This document shows, one piece after another, positions 25,501 through 38,650 of a stretch of DNA of 64,000 bases. Each line of letters starts with the position of its first letter. Position 1 is the first letter of the stretch. The DNA lies in assembly GCA_013399855.1 (NCBI GenBank), contig VXAY01001953.1:583222-647221 (forward strand), read 5' to 3'. The translations under genes and the position numbers were made by a program. Source of the stretch: Oxyruncus cristatus (Eukaryota > Chordata > Aves > Passeriformes > Cotingidae). The notes under the pieces are model-generated. The model worked only from the letters and a program-made list of their open reading frames with translations. It was not told the DNA's origin and did not search any database.

Positions 25501-28500
25501 TCCCTCTCTTTCCTCCTGTGACCTGTTTTCTGTCAGGGAGTTGCCAGTTAATATTACAAGCTTTTTAGTCTCAGATCAGTTACAAATTACTACATGGGTT
25601 TTTCCTCCTTCTGCATCATTTCTTATATAAGATACGTTACTGTGAATCTCTGATTTCTCATTACTAGCCTCTTCATTACTAGCCTTAGATGACTGAAAAC
25701 CATTAAAACCACCAAGTGCTTCAGAACCAGCTGTTTTAAAAATAGGCTGTTTTCTGAATTCATTGTCTTGACAGTCATGTATCTCAGACACACATGATGA
25801 AGTGGTCTGTTTCAACTTGATCCAACTACATCCCAAACTTCCAGAGAGCTACAGGTTTGATGCAGGTTTTAACTGCTGCACTATTCCAACATTTACACAG
25901 TGTGTTCTTTTAATTTCTTATTGCTTTAACATTTGATAACCATATAATAATCAGTGAGCAGATTTACAAAGGGTGTAGCATTTAACTCAAATCCCAGTCA
26001 AATATAAAAATTTCCGTTTACAGCTTATGTAACTTTTAGTCCTAATTTTACATGCAGGCAATTAAATCATGTTTAGGTACAAACCATTTTGTTACATGTT
26101 ACTATTACAAAAATGTACATGTGAGCAACAAGTAGAGTAAATGCACAATTCAGGACATCAGTACTTCCATTCCTAGTACTGACAAACTAATTATTCTTTA
26201 AAGTCTCACTAAATTTTAAAAAGCATGATGAGCACGGTCAGCAAGGGTGAGAACTGACCACTTCCCTCCTAATCACAGAGCAAAACAATAACAAGATGTA
26301 TCCTTATTTTCTCTTTGACCTACAAACATTGAATACCTCTTTGAACAATGACATAGCTTCATGAGGAAGAATGTATTATGGCTTTATCCTGGCTTCCCTG
26401 GCAGCCTTTGCTGCAGTGGCTGAGACCACATTTTAGGAAACAAAATGCAGGAAGTTTTCCCCAGGTAGAATTTTATTCCTCTTTAACTCTTGGTGATCGC
26501 CTCCTCTTTCTGCTGTTTTCATATTTTTTAGGTGATTTAGGTGATTTCATACTCTGATGGTGATGGCATACCACAGATTTTTCTTCTCCCACATTTCCTA
26601 ATGAGGTGGCTTGAAAGCAAAATGAACATTTCTTTAGATTAGATTCAGTTCAGGATTGGGCTAGATTCATCCAACTGAATCTAAGAATTTAGCTGTGGAG
26701 GCTACTTTGCCTTAGACTCCCTCTTTATTTAATAAATCTCCCTGTAGAGAGAGAGTAGGATGACAAGGTAGGTCTCTGCTAAGGGTTTGAAAATAGGTAG
26801 ATAAATCCAGGTCTGAGGGGTATCCTCTTAGACCATTAAGGCATTAATTCAATACTGAACCTAAGCACTTGCTTATATACTCTTCTATTTGAAAAGTGCA
26901 TAAGCACTTACTTGCAGTTAAACACCTAAAACTTAGGCATAGAGTCCTGCAATAAATATTCTTTTTCATGACTACTGACTGTGACATATTTCTTAAAAGA
27001 GAAATGATTCCTGAACTTCTTTTTTCATGAAGCGATTTTAAACCTCCCTATGGTAATAAAATATTTCCTACTAAGCTAAACCTTATTAACTTTCTCAGAT
27101 TTCGATGTATTTCCATCCTGTCTTTCTGGTTTGGAAAATTCCTGAAGTTTACAATTCCATTCATTTTAGTTTGGAAAGTTGACATTATATATTGTATTCA
27201 AATTACTGGTTATATTTGAAGAGATAATTTGGCTGTACTTGAAAGATAAACTATGACTAGAGTAATTGCAGCAACATGAAAAACTGTTCCACTTTGTGTT
27301 TTTGCAGATTGGGAAACCCAGCATATGAAAAGAAGCATATTAAATATTTGGTCTTGTTTGATCTTTCAGTGGAACTACTGAGTCATCTTATTAGTTAGCA
27401 CCTAGTGAAATCCATGTTCTTTGACTAATGAGGGTCTAGCAGTCATGTTTGGGATTCTCTGAAACAAGTGATCTCATTTTTCTGAGTGTAAAATATGTAC
27501 AAGATATAATAACTGCTGAGATTACAGTATGTTTATAAAATGTAACCCAAGCTAAGAGCCACCTATTCCCCAAATACAAGGAACAATTACACACTAGACA
27601 GAAGAAAAACTCCACTTCAAGTACTGGAAAAGCAGATGAAGTCACTGGCCTTATCCCTCTTGACTCCAAAGAGTCAGAATTTCAACCTCCATCACAGTCA
27701 TAATGGGGAGCTTGCAGCAAGAAAAAAACATTTACTTTATTTCCCCATTCCTCCAAGCCAGAAACCTGAGCAGTTTTTCCCCTCTCCAGGGCTCTAGCCC
27801 CTTGTTTCCTAGGGTCCTTTTCACTGACTTCCCCTATGCTAAAAACTGAGCTTGTCCCCTCCCTGACTTTTCTCACTCCAGAGCAACCCTTCTTCCACCA
27901 TACATTATCATCTCTGTAAAAGAGCTTCTCCAGGTCCTTTTTCCAAGCCAGGTTAGGTATTTTGGTTTGTAAAAAGAGGCTACAGTATTTTCCTGAGGAC
28001 AAAAATATTTAAGTGAATGTCTACTTTATTGGTATCACCACTACTTGGTAGAAACCAAATGAAGTTAGACACCTATTCAGTAGACAACCAATGAGCCTGA
28101 ACTCTTTTTGCATATTTTAATATGTATGGTATCTAGAGATGGTCTCCACTGAAGTTGTCATGTTCATCTTGATGAAAATGTAACTACATAAGATCAAAAT
28201 GAAACAGCTGAGGCAGAGGGGTTTATAACTGGTGCCAAAACAAATCTATGGGACCAGATTTTTTCCACCTAGATTGTTTCAGTCTAAACAGACTGAAAAG
28301 TTTTCCCCCTAGTAAGAGAGAAGCCATTAAATAAGCAATTTTAGTAGTTCAGTCACCCTCAATTTATTTGGTGTCCCTTTGAGATTATCGAGTGAAACAA
28401 AAATAGTACCTTTCTGTATCTTTCTTTCTATGGAAAGTAATGAATACTGAACATACTTTCACACTTTCCAGATTTTTGCTCCTTGCTGCTCAGCCTCATT

Positions 28501-31500
28501 TCCTTATTTTTAATGATAAATAAATTAACATTAATTTTCAGTGTTCACAGCACACCATACACATCAGCTAAAAAAAGAAAAATGGTTAGTAAATTCTTTT
28601 TAATGGAATGCCCCTTCTATGAACTCACCACTCATTCAGAAAATTGATTTGTCAAGAGGTAAAATAAAAATGCATCATTTCATCACATTTTTTAAAAATA
28701 TGGGACCAATCTTATAAGATGCAGAGAAGGTTCAGCTCTCTTAAAGCATTTCAATGGAAACACTTCGCACCTCACAGTAACAGGATGATTTTACATGTTG
28801 TTTCAATGACCCCTTTAATAGTTAATTCTGAAACCAGCAATGCTGAACGTTGCAGTGCCTAATGCCCCTGTTGGGCCTGGCTCCAAGCCAGCTTTATGCT
28901 TTGGAGCTTATATGTACCCAACAATCTCACCTTAAAAAGCATTTGTTTTCCCTGGGATGCAGGTGTTGATATAGCTGCATTGTAGGTAAGATTCTTGGCT
29001 CAGATTATAAATCAGGGCATGGTGCTGACTGGGGAACAGAGTTCAGGCCTCAGGGTGGATCTGAACAGTCACTCCCCTCCTCCTCTGCAGTGATCCTGTG
29101 CAGCCCAAGAGTGGTCCAAGAAAAGCAGCTTGTACAGGCACTACAACGTCTGGAAAACCTTGCTAATATTGATTTTCAAGCAAGAGGGGTAGATATATCA
29201 GGCACGGCTTTCAACACTTTGCACAAGTTTTATACCAGAGCAACTTAACTTTAATGAAACCTTGCTGGCATAAAACTGATACTACACAACCGACAATGGC
29301 TTGTGGCTACTGCTACTCTTTTTTGGCAACATGAGAAACAATGACTAACTTTGCCACATTTTAGAATATGATTAGTCATGACAGAATCATTCATGGACTT
29401 CTGATCCATCCAGTACTCTAATGTCCAAAAGACACAGAACGTAACAACCCATTATGATTCTCCAGTATTAATAATTAATAATCTCTGAAAATGTATTATA
29501 GGGAGTGATTCTCCCTACGAACTGTGTACTTCAACCTTCCTCCCGCCAATTATTTCCACCAATTTCTTCTGCTAAATGTAAAGTTTTTGAGTTCATAATT
29601 TTATTCTGTAGTATTAAGACAAAGACCCTTATCTTTTTTAAATCTTCATCATCTTAATCCTTATCTGTTTGCACATCTTTCCCATGTGACACCTGTACAC
29701 CAACCAGATGCTGGAGTCCTACCTACTACTTTCTTTAGTCATTCATCAATTCATTATTTTTCTGGAATTAATTTAAGTTAACTATTGTCTGCAGGTCAGC
29801 AATTACACATAATATCATCTTCAGCAAAGTGTGAGAAAAGACCAAATATACTGAATGTGGCACTGGAAGAACCCCTAGGAATTCCAGAACAAACTCCTAC
29901 TTGATCCCTTTTCCTGGTCATTGCTCAAGTCAGGTGATAGACCTCATCTTTGAATGATTAGGAAAATAATTCATCTTTTGCTATACCAATCAAATCCTGA
30001 AGTTGGTAACTGGTAGCTGCTCTTTTCTCAAGCTGCTGATGTTGATGAGCTACCCAAAGCCCTCTGGGTTCCTGGAACTCACACATCTACCACAAGATAA
30101 AGAAAACTCCACTTCCAGAAACCCTGAGATACTTAAAACAATTTTTTGAACTTGCTAAGTGTTTTACATCCAAACTGTATATATCCGAAAATTGCTAACC
30201 TCTTCTAGGTACGGAGCAAGCAAACCAAGCATCACAATTAGGAGAGGAAAGTTAAGTTAATAAGTCCAGGAAAATCCTGTGATCTTCATTATGGTTTAAC
30301 ACAACCTGGCTAACTCTTGTCCATTCAAGAGAAATTATCTGAATTAGGTCTGAGTAGGTCCTCAGGACTCGGCCCACAGTAACTCAGAATTTCCTATATA
30401 TTATTAGTCCAAAGATTTTGGGAAAAATAGCAGACAGAGAGAGAGTGTTCTGCAGGGTAACTGCATAATTTTGAGATTGAAGACTGTTGGGAATTTTTAA
30501 GGTTGGGTTTTTTGTTAGATTCAGAACTTCGTGGAGATAATTTTATAAATTGCCAGCTATCCAGATGAACAGGTAAAACAAGATAAATTGATCCTTGAAA
30601 ATATGAAATTCCTTTTTTTTTTATTTTTCCTTCTTTTTTCTTAGTTCTCTGCAAGAGATAATCTGTCCAGCAAAACCGTATCAAAAAATTGAAAAGCAAA
30701 CTGGGAATGGAAACTGTTGGGCACAGGCTACAAAAGTGGAATTACATTAATATTTTAGAGGTATCTACAACTTGTACATACAGAGCACCTCAACTATTAG
30801 TCTATGAGAAATATGCAGTAAGAGTTGACAGGTAATGCTTTATTTCAGAGTAGGTAGTGGTTGGTATAGGACATTCAGTACATGGGATGGTGATGGCTGT
30901 GGTGTGACTTACACTGTTAGAACAAGGCTGTGGTGTGGCATTTGGCCAGTGGTTGAAGTGAAAACTGAAAAGCAACAACAGTATCCTGCCAAAATCTGGT
31001 ATTGTCCCACAGGCTTTTCATTTTATTCCAAAGGTCATAACATACTGTATTCAGCCAAATCTGCTTTAAGAAATTCCCACTCTAGGAAAAACACTTGACA
31101 GAATAAGTGCTATGCTGATTTTTTTAATATTTTCTAAATGAATTTTCTTTGTGCAGAAATAGGTTTGTAAGGTAATGTCTGTCTACAAGAATGTAAAATC
31201 CTGTGAAAAATGTGGCACAGTAAATGGATAAATCTTGTAGCTCAGCAATTTGTGTCAATGTTTTACATAGGAGAAAATCCTCTGTTACATGTATCCAATA
31301 ATGGAATAATTTCATAAAAGGGTATACTTACTGCATGAGGGCTTTACTGTTTGCAGTGCCATACAATGGAGTACATTAGCAGCACAGCATCTGTTTAATA
31401 CTGGACATTGAAGGCTGAGCCCTGCTTTTAGATATTGCATCAGCAGGAGTTAAAGAAACCTTGTTCTAAGAGTAAAGGCCAGAGAGGCAGGGTTGAGAAT

Positions 31501-33252
31501 TAGCAAATACTGAAGAGTGAGGCTTTTTTACATAAGTTGGACCAGATTCCCTTTCCACTGCTGTTTTTACATACTGAGTTGCCCTTCTTACTTAGAAAAA
31601 CACTCCTCACAAACCGCTGGTTTTGAAAATCAGATCTATTTTTCCATCTAGGTTCTTTCACTTCATTACCTAAGTGACTCCATCATTCTAAGTACCTAAT
31701 ACCTCTCATTATCCTAGTGACTCATTTAGGGGTTGGCTATTTAATATCATTAATTCATTATGAATAAATGTGAGGGCTAAAATCTACATTTGCTCTGGAA
31801 GGTGGAAAGGTTTTTTTTAATTTCTGAGGTCTAGGTTACTTAACAGCATATGAAACCACTGGAAAAGTTTTATAAAGAGTCCTGAGAGCGAAATTAACAG
31901 TTGCTTCCTAATGAGATATAATATTTTGCATAACAATAAACAATAGCTATCATTTATTGTTAGACCAACAGGTGCTTCTGTGCAGCGGATTAATTTAGTT
32001 CTGCGGTGGATTTCCTTCTACACTGAACTTCCTAGCTCCATAAGGGAAACTTTACTCTCAGAGGTGAGGAAGAATTCAGTCACATTTCCTCCTAGAGAAG
32101 CCACTGCTGGAGGAACAGGCAAGTTGGACATATCAAAACACTGTGAAATGTGTTCATTTTTCAATGCCCAGCCTGCTTGGTCGGCCATGCAAAATGGTCT
32201 CGCTTTCCCACACTGTAATTCTGGTAGCTACCACCTAATGCTATGCTAAGATGAGGGAGCTCTGAAATTTCTTTTGTAGGATCACAAGGGCATGTTTTAC
32301 CTTCTCCAAGACTACTCTACCTGTGTCTAGACTGCCTTAGGGCTCTTCTGATGAGAAGCGTGTGCCAATAATTTTAACTTCTGCACTTTTTAATTGCTTG
32401 CAGTCCATGCTTACACACATTTCTGAGTGTGCTTTCTATAAGTCGACCTAGATGGACACTTGTGCCTGTTCTACTTTGTAGGATAGCTCAAGCCCAAGGA
32501 TGTGTCCATAGTATGTATAGGCAGGGCATAACCACAATCAGGGTTGTTCAGCAAAGCCATTCACCCTGTATTTGGTGATGTCTCATGGAGATGTCAGATG
32601 GTCAGCGTCAGGTAGCAAAGTCATATACACACCTTCCTAAAAAGTCTCATGTTAAATATTGCAAGAAGTGATGGGAAATGTAGGAAGAGTGCATTTGCAA
32701 TAGCTCATGTTTTGCTCTAGCCCTCACATTCTTATTCTTTGCAAATATGATGTAGTCCTTTCAGCTTACAATTCTTTCTAAAATTTAATCTCCTTTCAGT
32801 CTGAACTAGGACTGAAACCACTGAAAATGTTTCTTTAAATTAGAGAGTTGTGGTGAAGAAAAGGCCAATTACAGTTATTTAGAAAATATCTATCTAGATT
32901 GAACAGAAATTTGGAAGGTAGAGAGATCTATGTATCTGCATCTTGTCTTGCTATATGTATTGTCACTTGCTCAGAACGCTAACTAAAAGGAAAAATAACA
33001 TCTTTCCCATTGGCTGTGAGAAACACTGTAGAGCTCAGACAGTGTGGTACTGTATAGGAGCACAAGGCATGCTGCATTCCACCCTGAGCTCTCCTGATTC
33101 CTTTCTGACTGTGTAAATACCGGTCTTTCAGACGGGTCTGGTGCTTACTCTGTTCTTCTTCCTACCAAATCTAAACCCCTCTCTTGATCAGGCAAGAGCA
33201 GAGAATTTCAGAAAACCATTTTTAAAAAAGATTGTGTTTCTTGTCTTTTTGG

Positions 33253-33278
33253 TTTGTTTATTTGTTTGTTTGTTTGTT
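33253..33278 (+). repeat. (TTTG)n microsatellite
   Basis: Five to six TTTG units with one TTTA interruption. It accounts for the repeated leucine/phenylalanine/valine patterns in the short open frames here. Confidence 0.85.
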
Positions 33279-34085
33279 CTCCCCCATTATTTCTATTACT
33301 ATTACCCTAATTCCTTTGGGCATTATTTCCTGCAAAATTCTGATCATCAGTATATCTGTTTGTTTAGATCTCCTTGTCCTCCACTCACAATACCTCTTGA
33401 AATCAGCCTCAATAAAATTCATAAAAGCATTGTCTTAAAAATATAAAGTTCACTCAAGTTGTCTAATGATCAATGGATTATTAAGGGTCAAACACTCAAG
33501 ATGTCTAACCTCTTTTTCTCACCTCAGTGCCTCCAGCCATAGAAAAGCTGTGAACTCCACAGTATCTGGTGTGGCACGCCAGCTGGCCCCTCCACAGGTG
33601 TCTTGTTCATCAGCACATATAGCACATGCTTTTATGGGACTATCATCTGAGAAGGAGGAAGGCAGAAAAAGGAAAAAGATACTGGGAAATTCAGAGTTAT
33701 TACCAATGGACAATACCCCAGGTCACAGTGTGATTGTAGTGTGCAAGCTGATGGAAGACAGGCAGACATATATCCCAGCCAGTTCTGCTGCTCAAGACAT
33801 AACTGGCTTTCTGCACCTAAAAGGACTTAAGAGTTTCCTTTCCTGTTGTTCAGGACTTTTTTTAGCTATTCTGTCACTAGCACTGACATTTCACAGCTTT
33901 GATCTCAGTTTTGATACAAACATGTACCACACCGTGGTGACTTTCACCTGATTTCTAGCCATGCTGTGTGGAAGGACCAGGATTTATTTTACCTGTCACA
34001 CTTAATCATCTTTGCACGAGGGATAAATATTCATCGGTTAAGAAAAAAACTGGATTTAAAGACTGAGGAAAAATAGCTGGTGAAA

Positions 34086-34097
34086 CCCCCCCCCCCC
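34086..34097 (+). repeat. C12 homopolymer
   Basis: Twelve consecutive C residues, an isolated C run in AT-rich DNA. Its length is likely polymorphic and error-prone in sequencing. Confidence 0.95.
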
Positions 34098-34959
34098 AGA
34101 CTTAGCTTGAATTCATGGGCACAGTTTTATCTTTCAAGTTTTATTAATGTGATTGTTTTCAAATCTGCAATGATACATCTGTACAAGTCAACAGATAGTT
34201 TGGAAATGAATTTTTGGTTATTATGTATAGAATAGAGATGCCAAAAATAAGTGCAGTGAACCTCTGTACATATTATTTAATAAAATTATTTTTTATATCA
34301 TTGTGGGGAGTGGGTATTTTTGGCATAAGAGGCATTGCTGTTGTATGTTTCCAGGAAAATCCTTCCGTTTTATTTCTTAGCCAGAATCCTTTTGAATGAT
34401 TTCTTTAAACCAAATTGTTTTCTTTCATGTAGATACAAAGGTTTGAAAGCAATAAACCCAAACATGGACTCAGCATTTTGAGAATGCATGAGAAACTCCT
34501 TCTGTCACTTTTATATTCCCAGAGTATACACATATACATGGTTACCTACCCTTTTCCTGGAAATCCCTAGGGAGTTAGGAAGCCAGTTATCTTACGATCA
34601 GGAGCATGAGACAAAGTATTTCTCCCAGTAAATGACATCTGAAGTGTTTACTGGAAAATTACCTCCTCTTAGGTACTGCAGAGCACCGCAGCCTTGCAGC
34701 GTCCATGTTACAGAAAGCAATTCATATATCAAACAGGCGGTAATTCCAAAGAGGATGTGTTATGAGAAAGGGGTCTGGGAAGACGGGATGTTTTTTTCTG
34801 CACACTGTGCCTAACAATGCTGAAATGTTTTTTCCCTGTCCGTTTGCTTTAACAATGTGCCATTCTGTACCTCTTAAGCACTTAATTTATTCCAACTCTT
34901 TGGCCTGACCTGTAATCCCCCCTCTCCTTACCCATCTGACCCATCTGTGTTTCATTTCC

Positions 34960-35340
34960 CACTCATCAGCATCCAAAGAGCCAGGCCCAGGCCCTGTTTG
35001 GAGCCATTAGACAGAGATTGGCACTGTTCCCTCTTCCTGCACCACATCCTCCACTGAAAAAAATGACCATCAGATCAGAGAACAGAGCCTGCTTTGTCCC
35101 CGGCAACCAAGATCTGGAAGCACTTTCAATCATTTGCACTCTATACCCACTCAAATGCATTAATGTGATCAACATTGGGCCTGTTGTGGGCATTTTTTCC
35201 AGCAAATAGCTTGCTAACATTCCAGGCATGTACTTCCCTGAAAACAAGACCGAGACAGGGCCCTGAATATTCAATTGGAAAATAACCAAGAGCAAGAGCT
35301 TAGCTTGGCACGGCTGGTGTTGATTCTTAATAAGTGACTT
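34960..35340. promoter_or_regulatory. Possible conserved non-coding element
   Basis: About 380 bp of complex, moderately GC-richer unique sequence contains a dense run of factor-like words (AATGCATTAATGTGATC, AATATTCAATTGG, GAGACAGGGCCC). It has no simple repeats and a sharp change of texture against its flanks. It contains a 109-codon minus-strand frame (34966-35295) with no recognisable domain. Enhancer identity is an inference from texture only. Confidence 0.25.
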
Positions 35341-37772
35341 CCTAAAGCTGAGGCATGGGGCTTACAGCTTCAATGACTTGTTTGAAAAATATTTTGTAGG
35401 TGCCTCATACCACTTTATTTCCTGTGGTATGCGTCATATTGTGAGCTATTCTGAGCCAGGCTGTTTAAGCACACTAACATTTTTTTCCAAGATTGCGGTG
35501 TTTAACTAAAAATGTGCTTATACAAGATGAGCTCATAGCTATTAGTGCTGATGTAGTTTTAACTACTTGGATACCAATAGCCCAAGGCCTAAAACCTGCT
35601 GAAAAAGGGGGAAAACCTAAGCAAAACCCATCCTTCTCAGTCATTTAAGGCTCTTTGAAGACAAGACAACTGTGAAAATATTTTTAAAGTTGGATTTTGT
35701 TCTTATAGGACCTTTGCGATGCAAAATGCCTTTCAATCTTGTTACAAATGCTTGCTATTGAAAGACTTAAGGATATGAATAGCTGAAGAGATTTCAGGCA
35801 TCCACTTAAAAATAATTTCTTCAATGTTTCTGCCTCTGCTACATGTATCACTTCCAGCAAAAGTGCAGCTGGATGGATTAGGTACATCCCAGTGTTTTAC
35901 TCATTTGAATATGTGTTTCGCTGATGTGGCTACCATGACAAGGCAAGTTTGACTGTGCTGACGGGGGTCAGCAAAGATTTTTGTCAAGGCACTCCATTGT
36001 GGAGGAGGGTGTCTGGCTGTCACACTGCTATTGTTCAGTGACATTCTGTTGTATGATTCCCCACTCTTCAAGCTGAGAGAAGATGGCAGCATTTTGCATT
36101 AGACACTTGAAAAGTCAAGGGGTGGGATTTCTGGAGCTTACCTTCGTGCCTAAAGAGGGCTATGAACAATAGGATGTACCTTAATAAAGCCTTGTTTCAA
36201 GGCCCATTTTAGAGAAACTACAGCTGCTTGGATTATATCAGGTTGTGTCAGATAAAAAGGTGTAAAAAAGAAAAAAATAATTAAAATTAACGGGTTGAAT
36301 GTCAGTGGAATGCTAGGACTGTGCATTTCTAGGCCAAAAAGTGGCATCCTGGATTTGATCTGCATCTAGAAGTTCTGTGTAGAAATAATCACAGGAAAGA
36401 GAATGAAAATAATTTACATTTTCCCAAAATATGCTATGCATGGAGCAAGGGGAACAAGAAAGGCAATGATGTGCAAATTACTGATACCGTGATCTCTTTT
36501 TTTAACCCAAACTATTTAAGAGTCAGGCATTCAACTGTAGAAGAGCTTATATAAAAGTACATTTGCATGTACACAATTTCATGTCATCCAGACTCCTTTT
36601 TCTGTATTTCAGTGAAGAATGACTGAGACAGGATTTACAGCTGAAAATGTCAACAGGAATGCTTTACCATTGCATTAAAAGATCTATTTAAAAGTTTTGT
36701 TGGTGAGATTATTTTTGTAACAAATGCATACATGTCAATTGAAGTTGGACCCTATCCTAATTGGGAACATAATAGTTTCTTCTGAGTTACTGGAAAAAAA
36801 GTGTCCTGTACAGTTCTAGAAACTCTGCTTATCCTTTTTTGTAGATTCCATGCTAATTTATGGTACTTTGTTACAGTGGTAGTGCTTTTTTGACAGGGTT
36901 AAAGTACGTATATTTGTGCTTGCACATCTGAGTCTTCACTATGTAGATACCTCAAAGGAGACACAAAACTAGATTCTGTTAGAAATTTGTGCAGATCACT
37001 GATTATGCTAAACACCCCAACCCCCCCAATTTTTATAAAGAACTTCCCTTTGAAGTGGGTTAAGGTCTCAGTGGAGTATAGTTTCAGCTCCCTGCAAAGC
37101 ACATTCCAGAGTTTCAAATCCCTTTTATAATACACTATGTTTATTACAAATTGTTTTGCATTATAGAAAATAAACTTCCCAATTTAGCAAAGTAATGGGA
37201 AGAGAATGCATGTGATTTAATGTGACAATAAAAAATTCTGTGATCAATCACAGCATTTCAGAGTAAATGAGGTAGTGCTAGTGGTGTCTGCTGCAGTGGT
37301 GCTGAAGTTCTATGCTCATGATGTTTGAGCTGATTTGAGTTTTCCCCTTATTTGGCCCCATAACAGAGCTTTAATGTTTAACATGGGCATAAATTCACTG
37401 TAGCCCTCAAGTGAAGACTATATTTTAGAACTGAATAGAATGCTTGAATTTACTCTCCAGATTTTTCTTCCATGATCAAGTAAAGTTCCATGTAACTTTC
37501 CTTCCTAACGCAGTGCACACAAAATCTCAGGAAACAGCAGGGCTTAATTAGGACCCTATTTTATAGTTTCACCTGAAAAAATACATTTTAAAAATTACAT
37601 ATGTTTGGCTGTGCAGATTTTTTAGTCAATAAATTCTTGTTAATTAATCACATTAATGGCACTCCTTAAAAGTTGAAACAAAATCACAAAACAAACCAAA
37701 TACCCCATAAATATTATATATAAAGAACCATTCACCAATGCATAAACTACATGTCTAAAACATTTACAAATA

Positions 37773-37936
37773 TTTCTTCTTTTTATTTTACTTCTTTTTA
37801 CTTTTCTCTTTCTTTTTCTTTTTTTTTTCCTTTTTTCCCCTTTTTCTTTTCTTTTTTTAATTCCCTTTCTCTCTCTTTTATTCTCCCCCCATTTTTACCT
37901 TCCGTCCGTCCTTCTACCTCTTTTCCTTTATTACAG
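37773..37936 (+). repeat. 160-bp polypyrimidine tract ending in a splice acceptor
   Basis: About 160 bp is almost entirely C and T, with T runs up to 10 and mixed CTTT, CCTT and CCGT words. It ends exactly at TTTATTACAG (37927-37936), a canonical 3' splice-site sequence. The tract may be only a low-complexity repeat, but its length and abutment to an acceptor make it an unusually strong U2AF/PTB-type binding track if it is transcribed on this strand. Confidence 0.85.
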
Positions 37937-37968
37937 GCACAATGACAAGACAACAGCTGCTATCAGAG
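37937..37968 (+). other. Candidate 32-nt micro-exon with ATG
   Basis: The interval is bounded by TTATTACAG and a GTAAGA donor at 37969. It holds an ATG at 37942-37944 with A at -3. The frame starting there reads MTRQQLLSE and ends in phase 0 at the donor. The frame HNDKTTAAIR is also open, while the third is closed. Joined to the exon-like interval at 41972 the ATG frame continues without a stop. I do not recognise the peptide. Micro-exons depend on strong upstream pyrimidine tracts, which this has. Chance remains the main alternative. Confidence 0.3.
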
Positions 37969-38629
37969 GTAAGACTTCACTAGATAAAACCAAACATTTT
38001 TAGGGGGAGAAAATATATGATATTTGGTTAAATGATGTAACACTTTTCCCCTTCTATCTTGACTTTAAATGCCTGGTTTAGAATTTTAAACAGAAGTGAC
38101 TGCAGTCACCCTCCCTGAGACAAAAAGTAAAATGTAAAGAGAAGTCCCATTCAATCATTGTTTTGCCCCAGGATGCTGAAAGCAGTAATCCTCAATGCAA
38201 ACTGTGGCACAGAATACTGCATTATGATCTATGACTGTTTGATGTAGAGCTGATGACACAAAGGCAGGATTATATTGAGCCTAACTTATAACGTAAAAAA
38301 TAAACAAGCAAACAGAAACAGTCTGGGTTTCCTGGATTATCACTTATGGCGCAGCTACTTGTTTAAAAGCATCAGTGCAAAACCACAAGAACATAACAGC
38401 GTTGTGGCTTATGAACTGGCAGACTCCTGTATCAGGGAATACGTATTTTTTTGTCAAAGTGTTTTGGATGAAGAATGAGTGACAGTAAATACAACATGTC
38501 CTTCCTTCCCTTAGTAAGAAAATTAATCTTACGGTAAAAAGATTACCCCGCTCTTTTGTCTTCAGTGAAAAGGCAGTTTCTTCTTTGTATACAGTTGCTT
38601 ATTTGTATACTGATGCGATTCTTTGAGAT

Positions 38630-38650
38630 CGAGAGACTATCGGTCTCTCG
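38630..38650. repeat. Perfect 8-bp stem hairpin CGAGAGAC/GTCTCTCG
   Basis: Perfect 8-bp arms flank a 5-nt TATCG loop. The motif carries three CpGs in a CpG-poor setting. No neighbouring feature explains it. Confidence 0.75.

Larger units (their letters stand above)
20041..37772. other. Large unique gene-poor interval
   Basis: No gene, RNA gene or recognisable transposable element in 17.7 kb. Open frames are short. The two longest are 33466-33951 (+, 161 codons) and 21281-21619 (+, 112 codons), and both lack a recognisable domain. Minor structures inside are a perfect 8-bp-arm palindrome at 21551-21568, a hairpin at 22506-22531, a 15-bp tandem duplication near 25658-25685, a TTTG microsatellite at 33253-33278 and a C12 run at 34086-34097. 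34960-35340 looks enhancer-like and is listed separately. Confidence 0.55.

Noticed and set aside
33466..33951. 161-codon open frame as a gene
   Set aside because: No domain, no supporting codon bias and no second exon with compatible phase. Probably chance.
37937..37968. Match to a known dystrophin-type 32-nt exon
   Set aside because: The length coincides, but the encoded residues do not fit the family's C-terminal exon.
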